Shown here: positions 1 to 8,207 of the stretch, in pieces | Layout of the letters: every line of letters starts with the position of its first letter | How positions within the stretch are numbered: the stretch's first letter is position 1 | Assembly: GCA_028284385.1 (NCBI GenBank) | Contig: JANQRT010000066.1 | Location: 91,848 to 155,847 of the forward strand | Length of the DNA: 64,000 bases | Direction of reading: 5' to 3' | From: Opitutaceae bacterium | GTDB lineage: Bacteria > Verrucomicrobiota > Verrucomicrobiia > Opitutales > Opitutaceae | Notes under the pieces: model-generated | The model's input: the letters and a program-made list of their open reading frames with translations, nothing else | What the model was told of the DNA's origin: nothing | The model's database searches: none | Made by a program: the position numbers and the translations under genes

Positions 1-2
1 GC

Positions 3-638
3 ATTGTCAATGGGCAGCTTTTCGCCTTTTCCGAGTCGCCAGAGGAGGGCCAGACATTAGACATCGGTATAAAATTCGACAACGTCCTAGATGGCAAGGG
101 AGCTGGAACGATAACGCTTTTCGATATAGAGAAGACTAACATCGTTCGCACTGATCCCGATACCACTATTCCAGAACTAAGCGGTTTGGAAGCCAGTCAG
201 GGCATCGATGCGGAGTTCTCCTATGTTCCACGAGAAAATGTTCGCATGCAGTTCAACTATACCTACCTCGATGCTGAAACCAAAAGTCGCGTCGATCGGC
301 CAGCCGAAGTGGGGGCTCCCCTTCCAGGCTCGCCGGAGCATCTCTTCAGCTTCTGGACGCGCTACGATTTCACTGAAGGCAGTGCCAAGGGTCTTTCTCT
401 CATGGGAGGCGTCCGCTACCAAACTGGCATTCGTCCAAACTTTGGAGGAGCTTTTATCAACACTCTCACTCCAGACGAAACGGTCGTGGATTTAGCAGCC
501 GCCTATCGCACTACGATTGGCGAGAACAATTGGACCTTCAGACTTAACTTCTTAAACGTGACTGACGAGATCGTCTTCCGAGCCAGGCGCCTTGATTTCC
601 CCCAAAAATGGACACTTAAAGCAGTCGTGGATTTCTAG
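3..638 (+). CDS. TonB-dependent outer-membrane receptor, C-terminal part
   Basis: The frame is open from the left edge of the window to a TAG stop, so only the last 211 residues are present. The translation has alternating amphipathic beta strands and ends in a phenylalanine (AVVDF), the usual C-terminal signature for BAM-dependent insertion of TonB receptors. The strand 'GLSLMGGVRYQTG' and the final strand resemble FhuE/ferrichrome-type siderophore receptors. The plug and TonB box lie outside the window, so the substrate cannot be read. It is followed by a terminator and by an AraC-type regulator on the same strand. Seen: the barrel-like pattern and terminal F. Inferred: siderophore or oligosaccharide uptake across the outer membrane. 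Confidence 0.82.
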   Translation: MVNGQLFAFSESPEEGQTLDIGIKFDNVLDGKGAGTITLFDIEKTNIVRTDPDTTIPELSGLEASQGIDAEFSYVPRENVRMQFNYTYLDAETKSRVDRPAEVGAPLPGSPEHLFSFWTRYDFTEGSAKGLSLMGGVRYQTGIRPNFGGAFINTLTPDETVVDLAAAYRTTIGENNWTFRLNFLNVTDEIVFRARRLDFPQKWTLKAVVDF

Positions 639-680
639 TTTATCAGGATTGTTTTCCGGGCTAAAGATAGTCGAAATAGA

Positions 681-715
681 GACGCGTTCAGCTCAATCTG
701 AACGCGTTCTCTTTT
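681..715 (+). terminator. Rho-independent terminator after the TonB receptor
   Basis: A perfect 10-bp inverted repeat (682-691 with 698-707, ACGCGTTCAG / CTGAACGCGT) has a 6-nt loop and is followed by a T-rich stretch (TCTCTTTT). It lies about 43 nt after the receptor stop and points away from it. Confidence 0.85.
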
Positions 716-800
716 GATGGAAGGCAAGAGGCTTGCTAAATCGTTAAAGATTTAACATGTTCTGCTCTTAGCCGTAAGGCTGACATCAAACTACCCCCTT

Positions 801-1805
801 ATGACTGAGTCAAAAAGATCAGAGCTCGGGTCCCGAACACTTGGAAATCCCCTGAGCAGATCAGACCGCATCGAGATGATCGAAGCGCTCGAGAGCTGTA
901 TTAAAGCAGCCGAATACGGCAGGCTCGTTATCAAGGCACCCAGCGACGAAGGGAAGTTGCAACGCAGGCCGGGCATGCACTTTCACTTCAAGCCGGAGAT
1001 CTTTTTGCAAATGAGCGGCTGGACCGAGTTCGAGTTGCCGAAAGATAAGATGACCCTCCGACCGGGGGAAATCGGGATTCTACCACCGGGAGCTCCTCAC
1101 AAGGAAACGATTTTTTCCGACAAGGGAGATTTTCGGAATCTAGTTATCGGATTCTATAGCAACGCCATCAGCATTCACCTCGCTTACGAAGCCCAGCCGC
1201 AAAAGCCGGATATAGACGTGATCGAATTCTACGACGCGCCGAATCTGGATATCTTTCTTACGCTCGTTACTTCTTTAGTGGACAACATCCATCGCAATAT
1301 CGCTTCAAGCGATCGCATCATAAAAGGATTGGCCGTAGCGCTCTTTTCGATGCTCAAGGAGCTAGTCGAAACGGGAAGCGACGACATTAACAAGGACATA
1401 GGGAAAGTCTTTCACGCTAAATGGCTGATTCGTGAGCAGATTTCGAATACGGAATTGAACGTCAAAAATCTGGCTGAAAGACTTCAATGCTCGCCCGACT
1501 ATCTGTCTCATCTTTTCCATTCCCAAACGGGAGAGAAGCTCATTCACTACATTCAGCGAATTCGAATAGAGGGGGCGGCCTTGGCCTTGGAAACGACGCC
1601 GCTATATGTATCCGAAATCTCCTGGTCGGCAGGATTCGCCGACGCCGCTTATTTCGCTCGGGTATTTAAGAAATTCACCGGACTCTCTCCTCAAGAATAT
1701 CGAGCCAGCAAGGAGAAGAAAAGAGCCCGCCAGGAAAGGCGACCCAAGACAATCTACTACGATCGAGAAGACTTCTCCCCTGGAAAATCGGCTCGGGCTA
1801 GCTAA
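801..1805 (+). CDS. AraC family transcriptional regulator
   Basis: A 334-residue regulator. The N-terminal half (about residues 50-150) has a cupin-like sensor with HFHFKPEIF and GEIGILPPGAPHKE. The C-terminal ~100 residues hold two helix-turn-helix motifs of the AraC/XylS family: LNVKNLAERLQCSPDYLSHLF, then VSEISWSAGFADAAYFARVFK and the closing F-x-x-F-TGLSPQEYR. Such proteins bind a sugar or other ligand and activate nearby catabolic genes. It converges on the MFS carrier gene, ending 7 nt from its 3' end, so it may control either the preceding receptor or the maltodextrin locus. No good Shine-Dalgarno sequence is visible before this ATG. The tail after residue 310 is very basic (KEKKRARQERR). 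Confidence 0.93.
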   Translation: MTESKRSELGSRTLGNPLSRSDRIEMIEALESCIKAAEYGRLVIKAPSDEGKLQRRPGMHFHFKPEIFLQMSGWTEFELPKDKMTLRPGEIGILPPGAPHKETIFSDKGDFRNLVIGFYSNAISIHLAYEAQPQKPDIDVIEFYDAPNLDIFLTLVTSLVDNIHRNIASSDRIIKGLAVALFSMLKELVETGSDDINKDIGKVFHAKWLIREQISNTELNVKNLAERLQCSPDYLSHLFHSQTGEKLIHYIQRIRIEGAALALETTPLYVSEISWSAGFADAAYFARVFKKFTGLSPQEYRASKEKKRARQERRPKTIYYDREDFSPGKSARAS

Positions 1806-1812
1806 GAGACTG

Positions 1813-3150
1813 CTAAAACTGAACTGCCATAGCAGCAGCGTTTTCAGTCAGCGCCTCGTCTTCCTTAACGAAACGCAAGACCACCGCAGCCAGGAGCATT
1901 GAAGCTCCTCCTAGGATTATCGCCATCATCGAATTGCCATTGAGGACCACCTTCATTAGCCAGCCTAGTCCAAGAGAGGCCACGATTTGAGGCAGAACGA
2001 TGAAAAAATTGAATACGCCCATATAGAAACCCATTTTATCTCCTGGAATCGCGTTAGAGAGGATGGCATACGGCATCGACAAGATGCTCGCCCAAGCTAT
2101 ACCCACTCCAGCCATAGCAATGGCCACCCAAATGGGGCTGCTCGCTACCGAAGTCGCTAGAAGTCCAGCCGCTCCAAAAATGAGGCAAACCGTATGGATT
2201 CCCTTAGCCGTAAATCTGCCAACAAGCGCGAGTAGTAGAAATGAGAATACAAAAGCTACACCGTTATAGACGGAAAAGCAGACACCTGCCCATTCCACGC
2301 CGTCCTGATATTCTGGCGATCCTGGCGTTCCCTCGAAAAGGTGGGTAGCAATGGCTGGAGCAAAATAGATCCACATGCAGAAAAGAGCGAACCAGGTGAA
2401 GAACTGAGCGACGGCCAATTGTCGCATGACTCTCGGCATAGAGAGAATGCCTTCGAATATCTCTTTAAAGGCGTTACCTAGACCGGCAGTCTCCTTTTTC
2501 TTCTTGAGGAACGAATCCATGTCCTCGGGAGGCCTTTCAGGAGTGCTGAGGACCGTGTAAAGGACAGCCAAAAAGAAAAGGGCCGAACCCACATAAAAGG
2601 AAATATGTACCGTGAGGGGAATCGCATTACCTTCCGATCCCTGTCCTGATACGTTGAATACGTTCGTCAGAACCCATGGCAAGGACGAGGAGAGGACGGC
2701 TCCCAGTCCAATCAGCAAGCTTTGCATCGCGAAACCGTGTTTACGCTGATCGCGTGGAAGCAAGTCTCCCACAAAGGCTCGAAACGGCTCCATGCTGATG
2801 TTGACCGACGCGTCGAGAATCCAAAGAAGACCGGCGGCCATCCACAAAGCTGAAGAATTGGGCATGGCGATCAGGGCCAGGCTCGCCAGGATTGCTCCGA
2901 CTAGAAAATAGGGACGCCGCCTTCCCAAGCGAGTCCAAGTACGATCGCTGAAGTACCCTACCAGCGGCTGAACGATCAGGCCCGTAATGGGAGCAGCCAA
3001 CCACAGGAGCGGTATAGCGCTTTCTTCAGCGCCCAGGTACTGATAAATGGCACTCATGTTTGCCATCTGCAGACCCCAGCCAAATTGAATGCCGAAGAAT
3101 CCGAAACTCATGTTCCAGATCTGCCAAAGAGATAGTCGGGGCTTTTCCAT
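1813..3150 (-). CDS. MFS transporter, SLC45/MalY-like maltose or maltodextrin carrier
   Basis: A 445-residue polytopic inner-membrane protein with about 12 hydrophobic segments. The N-terminus (MSFGFFGIQFGWGLQMANMS) and the loop DRTWTRLGRRRPYFLVGA between TM2 and TM3 match the sugar:cation symporters that NCBI groups as SLC45 family MFS transporters, including alpha-proteobacterial MalY for maltose. It lies 68 nt after malQ on the same strand and is the last gene of the minus-strand run. The context supports import of maltose or maltodextrin from the periplasm, with MalQ acting on the product. Exact substrate is inferred from the neighbours. Confidence 0.9.
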   Translation of the reverse strand: MEKPRLSLWQIWNMSFGFFGIQFGWGLQMANMSAIYQYLGAEESAIPLLWLAAPITGLIVQPLVGYFSDRTWTRLGRRRPYFLVGAILASLALIAMPNSSALWMAAGLLWILDASVNISMEPFRAFVGDLLPRDQRKHGFAMQSLLIGLGAVLSSSLPWVLTNVFNVSGQGSEGNAIPLTVHISFYVGSALFFLAVLYTVLSTPERPPEDMDSFLKKKKETAGLGNAFKEIFEGILSMPRVMRQLAVAQFFTWFALFCMWIYFAPAIATHLFEGTPGSPEYQDGVEWAGVCFSVYNGVAFVFSFLLLALVGRFTAKGIHTVCLIFGAAGLLATSVASSPIWVAIAMAGVGIAWASILSMPYAILSNAIPGDKMGFYMGVFNFFIVLPQIVASLGLGWLMKVVLNGNSMMAIILGGASMLLAAVVLRFVKEDEALTENAAAMAVQF

Positions 3151-3218
3151 TTTCGGGGTAGAAACTAAGAAGCGTTTAGAAACCGATTAGTTTTAGTGAA
3201 ATATCATGGAATTAAAAG

Positions 3219-4832
3219 TCACATCGCAGCTCCGCTCAGTTTTTCCGAACAAACACTCTCCTTCAGAACTTTGAGTGGAGGAGCGCTGAAATCGCGTTGG
3301 GAGGTGTCTCCCATACGATGGAAACGCTGATGAAAGACTTTGAATTTCGGGGCCACTTCCTCGACCAGACGATTGAATTGTTCTCCATTTAAGCGCCACT
3401 GCCAATTGCCGGTAGTCGCTCCTGGCGTATTCATGCGAGACTGGGATGGAAGATTGAGAAGATCCTGCACCGGCGTTATGACAAGTCGGGCAACCGATGC
3501 TAGGGCCGCGACGACTATCTGTTCCGCATCCGGATATCCAGTCAGGCCAAAATAATCATAAACCAATTGCCGAGACTCGCCTGCCAATCCTTCTAGCCAG
3601 CCCTGAGTCGTATCGTTATCATGGGTACCAGTATAGACGACTTGATTTTGAGCGAAGAAATGCGGCAGGTTAACGTTGTTGTCGTCATGACCGTATCCGA
3701 ACTGCATTACTTTCATGCCAGGATAGCCAACTTGCTCGCGCAGTTCGAACACTTCGCGATTGATGTATCCAAGATCCTCGGCAATGAATTTGGCCTGAGG
3801 AACTGACTTTTCAACCGCCTCGAAGAAGTCCAGACCAGGACCGTTTTCCCACAAGCCCATGGAAGCGTCAGGAGCATCGGCTGGGACCACCCAATAATTC
3901 TCGAATCCACGAAAGTGATCGAAACGGAGAACATCGAATAGTTCGAAACTTGCCTTGATTCTTCTCACCCACCAGTCGTATCCGTTTTTCGCTAACAACT
4001 CCCAGTCATAGAGAGGGTTTCCCCATAATTGTCCCGTTTCCGAGAAATAGTCCGGGGGAACGCCTGCAACGAATTTCTGCCGACCCTTGCTGTCAATGCG
4101 GAAGACGTGGCGATTTTTCCAGGCATCCGCGCTGTCCAAGGCGACATAGATAGGAACGTCTCCCACGATCTCAATACCCCGTTCATTGGCGTAGCTTTTC
4201 AACCGATGCCACTGGCAGAAAAAAAGATACTGATAAAAGGCATGCCTGGATTTCTCCTGAAAATCCTTTTGGGAAAGCAAAGCGCCGAGGTTGGTGTCGG
4301 GGAGGCAAAAGGTTTCAGGCCAGTCAACCCAGGGTTTGAATTGGAAACGACGCTTCAAGGCCATAAACGTTGCGTAGTCGTCCAACCAATACTCGTTAGC
4401 ATCAACAAAAGCTTGATAAGAAAGACTGCTCTCTAGATGAAAAGACGCAGGATCAAACCGATTGAAAGCCTTGGCTAGAACAGACCAGTACTCCTGATAA
4501 AGCCTGCCATAATCGACCCGATCGCTTGGAAGTCTGGACAGCGAGTCCAATTCGCCTTGTAAAAGCAAGCCGTGCTCGACCAGCTCTCTTAAATCCAGGA
4601 AATAAGGATTTCCCGCAAAGGCCGAAAAGGACTGGTATGGAGAATCTCCATACCCCGTTGGACCTACTGGACAGACTTGCCAATAGGAGAAGCCTGCTTC
4701 TGCTAGAAAGTCGATGAAATCACGGGCGCCCTTCCCTAGATTTCCAATCCCGGTCTCGCTTGGCAGCGAACTGATGTGAGCCAAAACGCCAGACTGTCGG
4801 CAGCTTAGCCAACTTTTTGATAGGAGAGACAT
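3219..4832 (-). CDS. malQ: 4-alpha-glucanotransferase (amylomaltase, GH77)
   Basis: A 537-residue cytoplasmic GH77 enzyme of normal length. It transfers alpha-1,4-glucan segments between maltodextrins and releases glucose. The N-terminal SGVLAHISSLPSETGIGNLG and YWQVCPVGPTGYGDSPYQS segments are family hallmarks. Catalytic residues are visible: nucleophile Asp305 in VLRFDHFRG, acid/base Glu352 in FIAEDLG and the stabilising Asp405 in YTGTHDND. It sits between the TonB receptor (upstream) and the MFS carrier (downstream) on one strand. Two hairpins separate it from the receptor, so its expression may be partly uncoupled. No strong Shine-Dalgarno sequence is visible. Confidence 0.97.
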   Translation of the reverse strand: MSLLSKSWLSCRQSGVLAHISSLPSETGIGNLGKGARDFIDFLAEAGFSYWQVCPVGPTGYGDSPYQSFSAFAGNPYFLDLRELVEHGLLLQGELDSLSRLPSDRVDYGRLYQEYWSVLAKAFNRFDPASFHLESSLSYQAFVDANEYWLDDYATFMALKRRFQFKPWVDWPETFCLPDTNLGALLSQKDFQEKSRHAFYQYLFFCQWHRLKSYANERGIEIVGDVPIYVALDSADAWKNRHVFRIDSKGRQKFVAGVPPDYFSETGQLWGNPLYDWELLAKNGYDWWVRRIKASFELFDVLRFDHFRGFENYWVVPADAPDASMGLWENGPGLDFFEAVEKSVPQAKFIAEDLGYINREVFELREQVGYPGMKVMQFGYGHDDNNVNLPHFFAQNQVVYTGTHDNDTTQGWLEGLAGESRQLVYDYFGLTGYPDAEQIVVAALASVARLVITPVQDLLNLPSQSRMNTPGATTGNWQWRLNGEQFNRLVEEVAPKFKVFHQRFHRMGDTSQRDFSAPPLKVLKESVCSEKLSGAAM

Positions 4833-4900
4833 AAATTGCAGATGAATAGAAGTTCTTGCGAGTCGCCCTTGTCGGCTATTGCTGCCTCAGGCATAGAAAA

Positions 4901-4935
4901 GCGCTCGTCCATCAACGTCATGGATGGGCGAGCGC
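4901..4935 (-). terminator. Terminator-like hairpin between TonB receptor and malQ
   Basis: On the minus strand a 13-bp stem (4923-4935 with 4901-4913, one G-U type mismatch) encloses a 9-nt loop. It is followed in the direction of transcription by TTTTCTATGC, as in an intrinsic terminator. It lies inside the minus-strand maltodextrin run, so it may lower malQ and transporter expression relative to the receptor. Confidence 0.75.
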
Positions 4936-4965
4936 CCACTTGAATTCGTTAGTTACGACAGGATC

Positions 4966-4995
4966 GATTGCCCGATCGTATTCAATCGGGCAATC
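4966..4995 (-). other. Perfect 11-bp inverted repeat just after the TonB receptor stop
   Basis: GATTGCCCGAT (4966-4976) pairs with ATCGGGCAATC (4985-4995) around an 8-nt loop. It starts 20 nt after the receptor stop codon and is not followed by a T run. It could be a 3' end stabiliser working with the terminator at 4901-4935, or an RNA processing site. Confidence 0.6.
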
Positions 4996-5015
4996 TGCTC
5001 CTTGTTATTTCTCAA

Positions 5016-7757
5016 TCAGAATTTTTTGGATACACCTACCGAATAGGAGCGGCCATAACTCTGATAGTCTCTCACCAGGCGTTGATCATCGCCTTCGAAT
5101 GTGGAAAGTGGCTCGTCATTCAAATTGTATCCCTGAAGTATCAAACTCATTCCTTCAAGCGGTCCGCCTTGGAAGGCATAGCTTACCTGGGCGTCAATCA
5201 GCGTCTCAGGAGATACGATACGGAAGTCTTCGCCACGTGGGCCGAAACTGCTGATATTCGCGCGATACTCGGAACGATGACGAGCGCCGACACGAGCAGA
5301 GAAGCCATCTTTTTCGTAATAGATTGTTCCACTGCCGACCTTTTGCGAAAAGCCTTTTAGCGGTACCGAAGCGTCGTTCGGATTTGGCTGAATGGCGCTA
5401 TCCGTATAGGCGTAGCTTACAATGGCGCCGAATCCTGCCAGTTTCTCGGAAAACTTTTCGCCAGGTAGTGACAATGTGAATTCAAGGCCTTCGATGCTAC
5501 CTCCCTCTCCATTGCGAGGAACTTCGAGCGTTCCTTGAAATGTGGCAGGAGTCACACCAGTGAAGGGAAATCCGGTGAAATCCTTGAGGACCTTCTCAGT
5601 GAAAGCGAAGGTACGAAGATCCTTGTAGAATCCAGCCACCGACCAGTAGCCCATTCCGTCCTTGAAGTAATGCTCGTAGGAAAGATCGATGGCATTGGCA
5701 CGCCATGGCTCAAGTTCCGTATCGCCACCTTTGCCGGTCCAGGGTCCATCAAGCGGATCATTGGAAAAAGCTTTTGCGGAATTGTACTCGAACTCGAAAC
5801 CGGCCCTCATGTCCTGCATGCGCTGACGCATGATCTGGCGAGCAACACTAAACCTCAGATACTTGCCTTCATTTAGCAGGAAGTTGAGATTCAGACTCGG
5901 AACCCAGTCTCCGTAGCTATGGGAGTTGCTTACAGGAAGCGCTTCGACAGCGTCGCCAACTCCAGACGCGGCGAGACCCGAGGAAGACTGATCCGAGTGG
6001 ATGTATTGCAGACCCAGATTACCGGTTACCGGCACTGAACCTATCTGAGTATTGATGCCCAGCTGAGCGTAGGCTTGCGAGATTTCCTCGTCGACATCCC
6101 AGTCAACCGCAACCGTGTCCGCATTCGGATTAGGGATAATGTTGTAGACGCCATTCGCTAGTTGCTCGAGCGGATCATAGCTAGCCATTCCAGGGATGCC
6201 GATAAAGCTGAGGTCCGTTATTCCAATAGAAGTAGGGAAAGGGGCCTCAGTCTGGCCATTGGCTAAAGCAAGGAAGTTGCCCGCTTCGCCCTCTGACTTT
6301 TCGCGTTTCGTATAGCGGAGACCGAACTCCAAGTCGCCTAAAAAGCCATCGGTTTCCCTCCTGGCAAGCAGCTTGACTTGCGTGAGCTTATCGATCGTTT
6401 CCGGCTCCTTTAGAAATCCCACTTGACCGCCGGGAACTATATCGCCTCCCCAGCCTTGCGGTCCAGCGAGAACCAGCAAGCTGGTATCGGTATAGTCGAT
6501 ACTTGGCGAAAAAGTCGCTCCGATTCCGCTATCGAGCGAAAACGCCATCGTATCCGGAATTCCGGACTGGTTAGATCCAGTCCCTGAATACGTTTCTAGA
6601 ACGGTATCGACGCGATCCACTTCGGAATAGCTAAGATCAGCTACCGCAGTCCAATCGCCAAGATTTCCGATTTCCACGTTCCATCCGAGAGTGTAAGTAC
6701 TGGCATCGCGATCGACTACGTCGTTCCGGACAACGCCAAATACATTTCCGAAAACGCCATTGTTTACCAAAGAGTCCTCAACCGTAGCTCCTTCTTCCTG
6801 AAACTGGGCGGAGCTCCAAAACAAGGGAATTTCGATACCGCGAAGCGTTTGGGTTTCCTGGAAATCGGAATAGAAAAAGTCGAATGTGGAGCGGATGTTC
6901 TCGTTCGGCTGATTCTCAAGAACCATCATGAAGGAGTCTCTCTCCAAGAGGCTGGATCGCACGAACGGCTTGGCTCCGCCAATGATATTCACTTCACCAA
7001 AGCCGGCGTCGCCTGAATCCACGGTGGGATATCCCCATGCGTTCCATTGCTCTCCCTGCCCAGGTTTCGATGTGTGAGAAAACCCAAGGGCAATACCGAC
7101 TTTGTCGTCAGACAATTGGTCTATGTAAGTTCCACTGTAGCGGAATCCGCCAGTATCAGAGCCCGCATTCAGAGCTCCGAGTTCGGTCCACTCGTAGAAT
7201 ACATTGGTAGCGAATGCGCGCTTGCCATAGCTAAGGGGCCGAATCGTTTGCAGGTCGACCGTTCCTCCGATACCTTGACCAGCAAGACTCGAATTCGCCG
7301 TCTTGTAAACCACGGCGCCGCTTAGAAGCTCGGCAGGAAACTGATCGAACTCGATATCCCGATGCCGACTTGTAGTGGCTAATTCACGACCATTTAATAG
7401 TCCGCCACTGAATTCGGCGGGAAAGCCGCGAATGCTGATGACCTGACTACGACCGTTAACGCGTTGGGATGATAAACCTGGAAGTCGAGACAAGGATTCG
7501 GCAATACTGGTATCAGGCATCTTGCCGAGATCCTCGGCGGAAAGCGCTTCTACAATTATAGGAGAATAACGCTTCTTTTCAGCAGCGGCAGCAAGACTGC
7601 TGGCAAAACTGCCTCCGGAGACGGTGACGCTCTCAAGTTCAAAATATGAATCGTCTTCTTGGCCTGTAGCTGTGAAACTTGCGCTGAGTAGGGAAACAGC
7701 GGCTAAGCTTCGAATGGCCAGTCGAACGGATGTACGGGAAGCTGATTTTTTATTCAT
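5016..7757 (-). CDS. TonB-dependent receptor, maltodextrin locus
   Basis: A 913-residue outer-membrane receptor. It has an N-terminal signal (about residues 1-33), a TonB-box-like ELESVTVSGG at about 41-50, and a plug with SAEDLGKMPDTSIAESLSRL, GRSQVISIRGF and the end of plug GIGGTVDLQT. A large 22-strand-type barrel follows, with a final SVGVSKKF. The DLGKMPD / SIAESLSRLPG signature is typical of the carbohydrate receptors (for example MalA/CirA-like) of Gammaproteobacteria, Caulobacter and Verrucomicrobia. No SusD-like lipoprotein is adjacent, so this is a SusD-independent uptake system. GH13 is upstream, malQ and the MFS carrier downstream, which points to maltooligosaccharides as substrate. 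Confidence 0.93.
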   Translation of the reverse strand: MNKKSASRTSVRLAIRSLAAVSLLSASFTATGQEDDSYFELESVTVSGGSFASSLAAAAEKKRYSPIIVEALSAEDLGKMPDTSIAESLSRLPGLSSQRVNGRSQVISIRGFPAEFSGGLLNGRELATTSRHRDIEFDQFPAELLSGAVVYKTANSSLAGQGIGGTVDLQTIRPLSYGKRAFATNVFYEWTELGALNAGSDTGGFRYSGTYIDQLSDDKVGIALGFSHTSKPGQGEQWNAWGYPTVDSGDAGFGEVNIIGGAKPFVRSSLLERDSFMMVLENQPNENIRSTFDFFYSDFQETQTLRGIEIPLFWSSAQFQEEGATVEDSLVNNGVFGNVFGVVRNDVVDRDASTYTLGWNVEIGNLGDWTAVADLSYSEVDRVDTVLETYSGTGSNQSGIPDTMAFSLDSGIGATFSPSIDYTDTSLLVLAGPQGWGGDIVPGGQVGFLKEPETIDKLTQVKLLARRETDGFLGDLEFGLRYTKREKSEGEAGNFLALANGQTEAPFPTSIGITDLSFIGIPGMASYDPLEQLANGVYNIIPNPNADTVAVDWDVDEEISQAYAQLGINTQIGSVPVTGNLGLQYIHSDQSSSGLAASGVGDAVEALPVSNSHSYGDWVPSLNLNFLLNEGKYLRFSVARQIMRQRMQDMRAGFEFEYNSAKAFSNDPLDGPWTGKGGDTELEPWRANAIDLSYEHYFKDGMGYWSVAGFYKDLRTFAFTEKVLKDFTGFPFTGVTPATFQGTLEVPRNGEGGSIEGLEFTLSLPGEKFSEKLAGFGAIVSYAYTDSAIQPNPNDASVPLKGFSQKVGSGTIYYEKDGFSARVGARHRSEYRANISSFGPRGEDFRIVSPETLIDAQVSYAFQGGPLEGMSLILQGYNLNDEPLSTFEGDDQRLVRDYQSYGRSYSVGVSKKF

Positions 7758-8207
7758 CGTACTAGCTTTTTGTTATTTTCAGTAGTAGCGCGCCTGTATC
7801 CAATATTCGCTTGCTAAAGGGATATGCTGATTAAGGCGCGGGGTAGGTGTTGGTTAAGAAAGGGCGGCCACCTGCTGGCCAGGCAAGGGTACCCTGATTG
7901 TGCCTATAATATCGCTCCTCCGAGGGAATAAATCCAACCGGAAGTGCCAAATAAAACTGATATAATTAGGACAAATCTTAGAACCGGATTATCTTTTACA
8001 AATTTCTCTTATACCGACTCTCTGCTAACCAGTGAAATACAAATTTCTATGTAAATAATTAATAGTCAAAAAATTGCACATAGCTCAATCGCTGAGACGA
8101 AAACGATTTAGTAGTCTGACTGGACCAGGAATCGAGGGACTATGGACAAAACAGCCTATCTGTTGGAAAGCTAAGTTTCTGTCCAAAACCTATCCAGGGA
8201 GATTCGG
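7758..8207. other. Intergenic region between the GH13 gene and the TonB receptor
   Basis: About 450 bases, AT-rich in the half next to the GH13 gene. No open frame resembles a gene. A TATAAT sits at 7905-7916 on the plus strand, but no gene follows it in that direction. The promoter of the receptor presumably lies here on the minus strand, but I could not place a convincing -35/-10 pair or operator. Confidence 0.4.

Noticed and set aside
7905..7920. TATAAT in the intergenic region before the TonB receptor as a promoter
   Set aside because: It faces the plus strand, where no gene follows, and no -35 at 16-18 nt is seen.
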